Shown here in pieces: positions 1 through 6,140 of a DNA stretch of 7,300 bases. The notes beneath the pieces are model-generated. The model made no database searches. It was not told where the DNA came from and worked only from the letters and a program-made list of their open reading frames with translations. Position 1 is the first letter of the stretch, and the number at the start of each line of letters is the position of its first letter. Position numbers and translations under genes: made by a program. Source of the stretch: a bacterium (GTDB taxonomy: Bacteria > Bdellovibrionota > FAC87 > UBA2466); contig JALHPX010000001.1 of the NCBI GenBank assembly GCA_022842225.1, positions 20,941 to 28,240 of the forward strand. Direction: 5' to 3'.

Positions 1-1
1 C

Positions 2-1492
2 GCCAAAATCAGCTTAGTTTTCTCCTCTTATTACTTGGGAAACCCTAGCTCCGCGTTTGGCCACACGCTGTTGCGCGTGCACAATGAGAAATTCGCCAAC
101 GCAGAAAGCGAGCTCTTGGATACAGCGGTTGGTTTCGCAGCATTTCCCACAGTGAGCAACCCGGTCCTCTACGCCCTCTACGGACTCGCCGGAGTTTTTC
201 CTGGTGGCTTTAGCGCGGAGCCTTATTACCGCAAAGTCCGCGCTTACAACGACCAAGAGTCTCGCGATCTCTATTCATATGATCTGAATCTCAAGCCAGA
301 TGAAATCAAACGCATGATGAATCTGATTTGGGAAATGGGTTCGGCCTACGTTTCCTATTATTACTTCACCGTAAATTGCGGCACACTACTGATGGATTTG
401 ATTGATGCAGCCGCTCCGCGTGTGAACTTGCGGGCGCGCATTCCATTTTATGTCGTGCCATCGGATGTTATCCGCGCAGCAAATGCAGAACCAGGCCTGC
501 TTGGAAAACGTCGTTACCGTCCATCTGTTCGTAGACAGTTTGAATTGCGTTATTACGCTCTGACGAAGGACGAGCGCGATCTGTTTTGGAATGTCGTTGA
601 AACCGCCGATGCTGCACCCGTAAAAGGCAAATCCGATGAAACGCGCGTGCGAGTGCTCGACGCCTGGGCTGATTACATAGAGTATAACTCGGCCGCTGAG
701 ATCCTAGCCAACGAGCCGGCGGCAAGCGCGTTGAAACAAAAGGCCCTCACAGCTCGCTCCGAAATTGTTTTTCCAAGCACTCCAACCAATACACCGCCAG
801 AAGGCAAAGCGCCCGAGCTAGCACACGATGTGCGCCAGGCCTCGCTAGGAGTGGGACGCAGCGAGAAGTTTGGCGCGATTTTACAAACACGCTATCGCTT
901 TGCCCTTCACAGTCTCACCAATTCCGATTTGGGATTGCCACCCAACACGGAAATCACGTTTTTTGAGTTGGGTGGTTTGTGGACGTTAGAGAGAAAGCCG
1001 CTGTTCTATATGGAAGATTTCACTCTCTTCCGCGTGCTCAATCTCAATCCGTGGAAATCGTATGAGAAACCTTTTTCATTCGGTGCAGGCCTCGAGATGA
1101 CGACGAGCACAGATCCTGACTTTAATAATCCGCTGTCCGGCACGGAGTATGTTTTTGCAGGCGGCTACGGCGTAACCATTCCGCTATGGACGGAAAAAGC
1201 ACTGCTCTTTACATTGATGCGCGTGCGCTTGGCGGCGGGACCTGATTACCGCACTTCATGGTGGAGATTGAACATCGGGCCGCAAGCAGGCTTGCTTTTG
1301 CACTTAAGCGATCACACCAAATTCCTATTAGAAGCCACGGCCTATTATCGGCCCAACGGCGACGATAAAACTTTTGTTGTGGGCACCGGGGAACTGCAAT
1401 ATTCCTTCAGCGAAAGCTGGACAACCTTTGCTCGCTTCTCGGCTAATAAGGTCGATCAGCGCTTCGTTGGAGGATTCCGATTCCTTCACTAG
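2..1492 (+). CDS. DUF4105 (Lnb N-terminal-like) exported protein with C-terminal beta-barrel-like domain, 5'-truncated
   Basis: The frame is open to the left edge and reads AKISLVFSSYYLGNPSS, so the true start, signal peptide and any N-terminal domain lie outside the window. The TTG at 35 is an internal Leu, not a start. The motif GNPSSAFGHTLLRV (about 26-82) and the later VNCGTLLMDLIDAA (Cys codon 377-379) are the two signatures of the DUF4105/Lnb N-terminal periplasmic family. The His (62-64) precedes the Cys. From about 830 to the stop the protein becomes a series of alternating aromatic/polar stretches and ends in GGFRFLH, as expected of an outer-membrane barrel-like C-terminal domain. 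Its biochemical role is unknown; a Cys/His hydrolase acting in the periplasm is my inference. The stop TAG overlaps the GTG of the next gene by one base, so the two are probably coupled. Family assignment is fairly sure, function is not. Confidence 0.8.
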   Translation, partial: AKISLVFSSYYLGNPSSAFGHTLLRVHNEKFANAESELLDTAVGFAAFPTVSNPVLYALYGLAGVFPGGFSAEPYYRKVRAYNDQESRDLYSYDLNLKPDEIKRMMNLIWEMGSAYVSYYYFTVNCGTLLMDLIDAAAPRVNLRARIPFYVVPSDVIRAANAEPGLLGKRRYRPSVRRQFELRYYALTKDERDLFWNVVETADAAPVKGKSDETRVRVLDAWADYIEYNSAAEILANEPAASALKQKALTARSEIVFPSTPTNTPPEGKAPELAHDVRQASLGVGRSEKFGAILQTRYRFALHSLTNSDLGLPPNTEITFFELGGLWTLERKPLFYMEDFTLFRVLNLNPWKSYEKPFSFGAGLEMTTSTDPDFNNPLSGTEYVFAGGYGVTIPLWTEKALLFTLMRVRLAAGPDYRTSWWRLNIGPQAGLLLHLSDHTKFLLEATAYYRPNGDDKTFVVGTGELQYSFSESWTTFARFSANKVDQRFVGGFRFLH

Positions 1493-2376
1493 TGCGACTA
1501 CTCTGGGGATTTTGCCTGCTCTTCTTCTCGGGCTGCTCTGGCATGCTCTATTATCCCGACCATCGTAATTATCTGGAAAAGATCCAGAATGGTTTCGGAT
1601 TAAAACACACCACTTTTTCACCCGCTCCCGAAATCCAATTGGATCTCTGGGAAGCGTCCAAAGAGCCGCGCGATAAGAAGCCGTGCGTGCTCTTGATTCA
1701 CGGCAACGGCCAGAACGCTTCGGCGCATATTCAAAATATTTTGTGGATGGTGGATCTGCATCTGCGCGTTTTCAGTTTCGACTACCGCGGCTACGGTAGC
1801 TCCACGGAAAGCCCCTCTCCAGAGAACACCGTGGCGGATGCCATCAAAGCGATCGATCATGTGACTGGTCTTTGCGGAGGCAGCCCGATCTCCTTGATTG
1901 GCCAAAGCCTCGGAGGAGCCGTCACCCTAAGGGCGCTGGCGGAATATCCAGGCAAGTTGCCGGTAAAAGCGGTGGTGATTGAGTCTTCATTTTTGTCGTA
2001 CCGCCGGATCTCGGTCGATGTGCTTTCGCGCATGTGGCTGACCTGGCCCTTTCAGTGGTTGGGGTGGTTGGTAATGTCGGACAAATGGGCCCCAAAAACT
2101 GCCCTCGAACGCATTCCCGATCTGCCGATTTTATTCTTCCACGGCACGGCCGATACCATTGTTCCCTTTCGCTTTGGCGAGGAACTCTATGAAAAGGTCC
2201 CGGTTCCTCGGAAAAAATTTATCGCCGTTCCCACCGGCCGCCATACCGAGTCGTTTTTTGTAGGGGGAGGTCGCTACCGAGCCGAGACCGTGCGCTGGCT
2301 TCTCGACAAACCCGCCGAATCTCCAGATCCGCCTCAAACCGAGGCTCCCCCAGCCCCTTCTAAGCGGACGCGTTGA
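1492..2376 (+). CDS. Lipoprotein alpha/beta hydrolase (BEM46/ABHD13-like serine hydrolase)
   Basis: This is a 294-residue serine hydrolase anchored in the envelope. A short signal peptide (MRLLWGFCLLFFSGC) ends in a lipobox with Cys15. The following residue is Ser16, not Asp, so outer-membrane sorting is expected by the E. coli rule. The alpha/beta-hydrolase fold is clear: oxyanion-region HGNG (70-73), DYRGYGSS (98-104), nucleophile elbow GQSLGG with Ser139, acid in HGTADTIVPF (Asp221) and catalytic His251 in GRHTES. There is no large lid domain, as in BEM46/ABHD13-type proteins, but the substrate cannot be read from sequence. The tail after about 274 is Pro-rich. The GTG start overlaps the upstream TAG (TAGTG), and the only strong Shine-Dalgarno-like sequence, GGAGGA at 1469-1474, lies 17 bases upstream, so expression probably relies on translational coupling. 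An esterase, thioesterase or amidase acting on envelope lipids is possible but unproven. Confidence 0.85.
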   Translation: MRLLWGFCLLFFSGCSGMLYYPDHRNYLEKIQNGFGLKHTTFSPAPEIQLDLWEASKEPRDKKPCVLLIHGNGQNASAHIQNILWMVDLHLRVFSFDYRGYGSSTESPSPENTVADAIKAIDHVTGLCGGSPISLIGQSLGGAVTLRALAEYPGKLPVKAVVIESSFLSYRRISVDVLSRMWLTWPFQWLGWLVMSDKWAPKTALERIPDLPILFFHGTADTIVPFRFGEELYEKVPVPRKKFIAVPTGRHTESFFVGGGRYRAETVRWLLDKPAESPDPPQTEAPPAPSKRTR

Positions 2377-2399
2377 GTCCGGATGCAGGTTGATATAAT
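2373..2399 (+). promoter_or_regulatory. Extended -10 sigma70-type promoter for the HAD gene
   Basis: TATAAT at 2394-2399 is a perfect -10 hexamer, preceded by TG at 2391-2392 to give an extended -10 (TGATATAAT). A 4/6 match to the -35 box, TTGAGT, lies at 2373-2378 with a short 15-base spacer and overlaps the stop codon of the upstream hydrolase. A start site 7-8 bases after the hexamer would fall on C2406 or A2407, the A of an in-frame ATG. The assignment rests on sequence match only. Confidence 0.6.
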
Positions 2400-2406
2400 A
2401 AGAGGC

Positions 2407-3219
2407 ATGCCTTCTCCCCGATTCCACAGCAGGCAGGATTGGATCCTGGCCTCCCAGTTCCGCCCCGAGGCGGAGGCCGCGTTTTGTGCGCAGCTGGAGA
2501 AGAAAATTCTAAGCCTAGCCGACAGCACTAAGAAGCCACCTGCCGTAATTTTTGATTTAGATTCAACACTTTACGAGGTTTGCCCACGTACGCACCTCAT
2601 CCTGCGCGAAGCGGCGGACTCGCTGAGCCGCGGGTTGCCCGGACCCGTGAAACGCGCCTTTAATTCGCTTCTGGAGAGCCAAGTGGGCTACTCAATCTCG
2701 GATACGTTCCAGAATCTCGGGCTCCCGCTGCAGTCACCGACTATCCAAAAAGCCTGGGCCAAGATTAAGGGCTTTTGGTTTGACCGTTTCTTTAGCAATG
2801 AATACCTCAAGCACGATCGTCCCTATTTATTGGCGCCGGAGTTTGTAACTCGCCTCCATAAAAAGGGCGCACACATTCTCTATTTGACCGGCCGACACGA
2901 CGAGAAAATGCGCATTGGAACTCTCGATTGCCTGGAACGCGACGGCTTTCCCGTTGGCGACCCCCGCGTTTTACTAAGAATGAAGACGGGCGCCAGCCCG
3001 GATGATGCAGCTTTCAAGGCCCGCGTTGCCCGCGCCTGGGGCGAGCGCTTTAATGTTTTGGCCTGTTTTGAAAACGAACCTCGAAATTTGATTCGGTTGC
3101 AGTCTGCTTTGCCCAAATCCATGGCCGTTTTTGTGAATACGGTGTGCAGCGACAAGCGCACCCTGCCCGGCAATCGCCTCTTCCACCTAAAACTCTTCCC
3201 CAAACTATCCCATTCCTGA
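2407..3219 (+). CDS. HAD-superfamily phosphohydrolase
   Basis: The protein has 270 residues from ATG 2407, or 278 from the in-frame ATG at 2383. I prefer 2407 because a strong promoter lies between the two ATGs and neither has a well-placed ribosome binding site. All four HAD motifs are visible (2407 numbering): motif I FDLDST with nucleophile Asp50 and acid Asp52; motif II LYLTGRHD with Thr161; motif III Lys193 in RMKTG; and an acidic motif IV CFENEPRN (222-226 region), which uses Glu-Asn-Glu where many relatives have Asp-Asp. About 100 mostly helical residues between motifs I and II form a C1-type cap. No signal peptide is seen, so it should be a cytoplasmic, Mg-dependent phosphatase of unknown substrate. 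It sits between the envelope pair and the 2-oxoglutarate dehydrogenase genes, and the promoter suggests it can be expressed separately from its upstream neighbours. Confidence 0.82.
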   Translation: MPSPRFHSRQDWILASQFRPEAEAAFCAQLEKKILSLADSTKKPPAVIFDLDSTLYEVCPRTHLILREAADSLSRGLPGPVKRAFNSLLESQVGYSISDTFQNLGLPLQSPTIQKAWAKIKGFWFDRFFSNEYLKHDRPYLLAPEFVTRLHKKGAHILYLTGRHDEKMRIGTLDCLERDGFPVGDPRVLLRMKTGASPDDAAFKARVARAWGERFNVLACFENEPRNLIRLQSALPKSMAVFVNTVCSDKRTLPGNRLFHLKLFPKLSHS

Positions 3220-3323
3220 GCTTTTTTGACTCGCTCGCTTTGACCCATCCCGAGTTTGAATGTTAAGACTATTGACTCCTTTTAACCCGATAGGGGGCCT
3301 AAAGATGGCCCAGTTTCGAGTCT
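3220..3323 (+). promoter_or_regulatory. Intergenic region upstream of sucA with phased TTTGA direct repeats
   Basis: This 104-base gap precedes sucA. It holds TTTGACTC (3225), TTTGACCC (3239), TTTGAATG (3255) and ATTGACTC (3271), with start-to-start spacings of 14, 16 and 16 bases. Three of them contain a TTGAC core like a -35 box. The best -10 candidate is weak: TGTTAAGAC at 3261-3269, a TGn plus TAAGAC, 18 bases after TTGACC at 3240-3245. The region is the natural place for the sucAB promoter and its operators, but no single promoter can be fixed by eye. I see no intrinsic terminator for the HAD gene: the T-run at 3222-3227 has no stem before it. Confidence 0.4.
3295..3311 (+). promoter_or_regulatory. 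GC-rich stem-loop in the sucA leader
   Basis: GGGCC (3295-3299) pairs perfectly with GGCCC (3307-3311) around a 7-base loop, TAAAGAT. The hairpin ends 12 bases before the sucA ATG, and its 5' arm lies within the G-run at 3293-3297, the only G-rich stretch close to the gene. The sucA start itself has just a weak GAG (3318-3320) three bases upstream. A role in setting sucA translation is possible, but a 5-bp stem can occur by chance. Confidence 0.35.
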
Positions 3324-6104
3324 ATGGAACTATTTGATTTCTTTTCTCGCGCAAACGGCGATTACCTCGAGCAGCTTTACGAACAATACCGACAGGACCC
3401 CTCCAAGATCGATGATCGCTGGGCGGTTTTCTTTGCCGGTTTTGAGGCGGGCAATCCCGAAGGCAGCGAAAGCGTATTGAGCCGATTGCTTTCTTCCCGG
3501 TCGGGCTCTCCGGCTGAGGGGGTCAACCACCTAGTCCACTCGTATCGATCGATGGGACACCTGGAAGCGAACTTAAATCCACTGGGCGAAGACCGACCCA
3601 AAAGTCCGCTATTGAAACTGAGCGAGTTTGGTTTCCACGACGACAGCGACTTAGACATTGAAGTTGGTTCGGGTGGTTTCCAAGGGCCTTCGCACACCAA
3701 ATTACGCGAACTCGTTGACCACCTGCGCACCACTTACTGTGGCACCGTGGGCGTGGAATTCATGGGCATTGCCGATAAAGTGCAGCGCGAGTGGTTGCTC
3801 CAACAAATGGAGCCAACGCTGAATCGTCCGCAGTTTTCTGTCGACGATAAAAAACAAATTTTAGAAGGCCTGGTACGCGCAGAAGGCTTCGAGCAATTTC
3901 TGCACACCAAATATGTAGGCCAAAAACGCTTTGCGGTGCAAGGCGCCGAATCCGTGATCCCGCTTTTGCAAACGCTGGTACGCGAAGCAAATAAAGAGGG
4001 CGCTGAAGAAATCATCATGGGCATGGCTCATCGCGGGCGATTAAATGTTCTCGCCAATGTCATGGGCAAACCCTACGAGATGATTCTGTCGGAGTTTGAA
4101 GGGACTGCTCTTACGCCTAACGAAGAAGGCGATGGAGACGTCAAGTACCACATGGGCTACACCAACACGCGCGAAGGCGCGAATGGTAAGACTCTGCAGG
4201 TTTCGCTCTGCCCAAACCCTAGTCACTTGGAGTTGGTGAATCCTGTTTTGGAAGGAATGGTCAAAGCCAAGCAAGAAGCGCGCGGCGATGAAGAAGGCGG
4301 CCGAGTCGTGCCTATCATTGTGCACGGCGAAGCAGCGTTCACTGGCCAGGGCATTGTGCCAGAGACCTTAAGCCTATCGGAATTAGACGCGTATCGCACG
4401 GGCGGTACGATTCACGTCATCATCAATAACCAAGTTGGATTTACCGCGAATCCCGATCAAACGCGCTTCACAACGTATCCTACCGACGTAGCGAAAATGA
4501 TTCAGGCTCCGATTTTCCACGTCAATGGCGACGACCCTGAAGCAGTTGTAAACGTCGCACGCATTGCAGTGGCTTATCGCCAGCGGTTCAAGATGGACGT
4601 GCTGATCGATCTTTGGTGCTACCGCAAATATGGTCACAACGAGACCGATGATCCGACGTTCACGCAGCCGGTGATGTACCAGCGAATTTCGGAGATGAAA
4701 TCCGTGCGCGACCAGTATGCCGAGAAGCTAATAGCGGAAGGCACCGTCACCACCGAAGACGTCGCGGCAATGGAAAATGGGCTGAAGGAAGAATTAGATG
4801 CGGCCTGGCACGGAGCTCGCGACACGCGCGCTCGTTCTCGCATCAATAATTTCCGCGATCTGTGGGAAGGCTTTGACCGCGCGCGCGACGATTGGAGCGC
4901 TCGCACGGCCGTTAGCTTCGAAGACATTCAGCAGATTTCCGAATTTGGCACTCTGGTTCCCGACGGTTTCCACGTGCATCCAAAACTCAATCGCTTTTTA
5001 GAAGCGCGCCAGGCAATGGCCCGCGGAGAGAAGCAAGCCGATTGGGGCTGTGCGGAGATGTGGGCAATTGGCAGCCTTTTGATGGAAGGCACGCCCGTTC
5101 GCTTGACTGGTCAGGACTGCCAGCGCGGCACGTTTACTCACCGCCACGCTGTCTTGCACGATTACCAAACCGGCCAAGAGTATGCACCGCTCGCAGCGCT
5201 GCCCTCGCGTTTCACCATTAAGAACACCATGCTCTCCGAGCTGGCGGTACTTGGTTTTGAGTGGGGATATAGCGTTGCCGATCCTCGTAACTTGGTGATG
5301 TGGGAAGCGCAGTTTGGCGATTTTGTGAACGGTGCGCAGGCCATTATCGACCAATTTATGTCGAGCGCGGAATCCAAGTGGGATCGCATGAGCGGACTTG
5401 TGTTGCTCTTGCCCCATGGCTACGAAGGCCAAGGACCCGAGCATTCCAGTGCACGGCTTGAGCGGTTCCTGCAACTATGCGCGGAGAACAACATGCAGGT
5501 TTGCTACCCAAGCGTGCCTGCACAGTATTTCCATTTATTACGACGACAGATTCATCGTAATTTCCGCAAGCCGCTGATTTTAATGATGCCAAAGAGTCTC
5601 TTGCGCGATGAGCGCTCGACCTCGCCTATCGACGATTTCACCAAGAGCGATTTGCACTTGGTAATGCCCGATATGCATGCGGATGCAGCGCGCGTCGATC
5701 GCGTGCTCTTTTGCACTGGCAAAGTTTACTTCGGACTCGATTCTGCGCGAACCGAGCAAAAGGTCGATAACGTCGCGATTGTACGTTTGGAACAATTGTA
5801 TCCTTTCCCCGATCGCGATCTCACGGCGGTGGTGGCTAAGTATAAAAACGCGACTGAGTTTTTCTGGGTACAAGAAGAGCCAAAGAACATGGGTGCCTAT
5901 ACTTTTGTGGCGCCCCGTTTGGAACGCCTCTTGCCCGAAGGACGAAAATTGGAATACCGCGGCCGCGGCGAAGCTTCGAGTCCCGCGCACGGATTCTACC
6001 GCGTGCATCTGTTAGAAGAACAAGAGCTGATCAAATCGGCTTTGGATTTCTCAAGCAGTGCAGTTTGGAAGACGAGCAAAGCAACGGCAGAAAAGCAGCT
6101 GTAA
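3324..6104 (+). CDS. sucA: 2-oxoglutarate dehydrogenase E1 component
   Basis: E1o (SucA/OdhA) is the thiamine-diphosphate decarboxylase of the TCA-cycle 2-oxoglutarate dehydrogenase complex, acting in the cytoplasm. The 926 residues match the family's usual length (about 930). The N-terminal helix region (residues 4-40, FDFFSRANGDYLEQLYEQ onward) is the typical E2-contact segment. Active-site histidines are His236 in GMAHRGRLN and His276 in VKYHMGY, equivalent by motif to E. coli His260 and His298. The cofactor/Mg motif runs from HGEAAFTGQG (334-343) to INNQVGF (367-373). The pyrimidine-binding half contains GQDCQRGTFTHRHAV (596-610), LSELAVLGFEWGYS (catalytic Glu639) and WEAQFGDFVNGAQ. The C-terminal domain has VAIVRLEQLYPFP and ends with the usual SPAHG and LIKSAL segments. 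The oddity is Glu336 in HGE where HGD is standard. ATG 3324 is the only suitable start; its ribosome binding site is weak. sucB follows after 36 bases. Confidence 0.97.
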   Translation: MELFDFFSRANGDYLEQLYEQYRQDPSKIDDRWAVFFAGFEAGNPEGSESVLSRLLSSRSGSPAEGVNHLVHSYRSMGHLEANLNPLGEDRPKSPLLKLSEFGFHDDSDLDIEVGSGGFQGPSHTKLRELVDHLRTTYCGTVGVEFMGIADKVQREWLLQQMEPTLNRPQFSVDDKKQILEGLVRAEGFEQFLHTKYVGQKRFAVQGAESVIPLLQTLVREANKEGAEEIIMGMAHRGRLNVLANVMGKPYEMILSEFEGTALTPNEEGDGDVKYHMGYTNTREGANGKTLQVSLCPNPSHLELVNPVLEGMVKAKQEARGDEEGGRVVPIIVHGEAAFTGQGIVPETLSLSELDAYRTGGTIHVIINNQVGFTANPDQTRFTTYPTDVAKMIQAPIFHVNGDDPEAVVNVARIAVAYRQRFKMDVLIDLWCYRKYGHNETDDPTFTQPVMYQRISEMKSVRDQYAEKLIAEGTVTTEDVAAMENGLKEELDAAWHGARDTRARSRINNFRDLWEGFDRARDDWSARTAVSFEDIQQISEFGTLVPDGFHVHPKLNRFLEARQAMARGEKQADWGCAEMWAIGSLLMEGTPVRLTGQDCQRGTFTHRHAVLHDYQTGQEYAPLAALPSRFTIKNTMLSELAVLGFEWGYSVADPRNLVMWEAQFGDFVNGAQAIIDQFMSSAESKWDRMSGLVLLLPHGYEGQGPEHSSARLERFLQLCAENNMQVCYPSVPAQYFHLLRRQIHRNFRKPLILMMPKSLLRDERSTSPIDDFTKSDLHLVMPDMHADAARVDRVLFCTGKVYFGLDSARTEQKVDNVAIVRLEQLYPFPDRDLTAVVAKYKNATEFFWVQEEPKNMGAYTFVAPRLERLLPEGRKLEYRGRGEASSPAHGFYRVHLLEEQELIKSALDFSSSAVWKTSKATAEKQL

Positions 6105-6109
6105 GATCC

Positions 6110-6121
6110 GCTGCAAGCAGC
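6110..6121 (+). repeat. Small inverted repeat between sucA and sucB
   Basis: GCTGC (6110-6114) and GCAGC (6117-6121) form an inverted repeat, in practice a 4-bp stem with a CAAG tetraloop. A second GCAGC at 6095-6099, inside the end of sucA, can pair with the same GCTGC across the stop codon (10-base loop), so the two hairpins exclude each other. Both leave the sucB ribosome binding site free. They are too weak and lack a T-run, so this is not a terminator. Confidence 0.35.
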
Positions 6122-6126
6122 ATATG

Positions 6127-6134
6127 AAAAGGAG
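6127..6134 (+). promoter_or_regulatory. Ribosome binding site of sucB
   Basis: AAAAGGAG ends 6 bases before ATG 6141. It is a near-ideal Shine-Dalgarno sequence and fixes that ATG as the start, ruling out the nearby out-of-frame ATG at 6124. It contrasts with the weak site before sucA and could raise E2 synthesis relative to E1. Confidence 0.85.
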
Positions 6135-6140
6135 CCTCGT

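Noticed and set aside
35..37. TTG as the start codon of the first gene
   Set aside because: The frame stays open to the left edge and the residues before it (LVFSSYYL) belong to the conserved DUF4105 motif block, so it is an internal Leu.
3220..3240. T-run after the HAD stop codon as an intrinsic terminator
   Set aside because: No stem precedes the six T residues; the upstream bases are not self-complementary.
4998..5474. Minus-strand open frame (158 codons) opposite sucA
   Set aside because: It lies wholly inside strongly conserved E1 coding sequence and the translation shows no recognisable family; treated as an antisense shadow.
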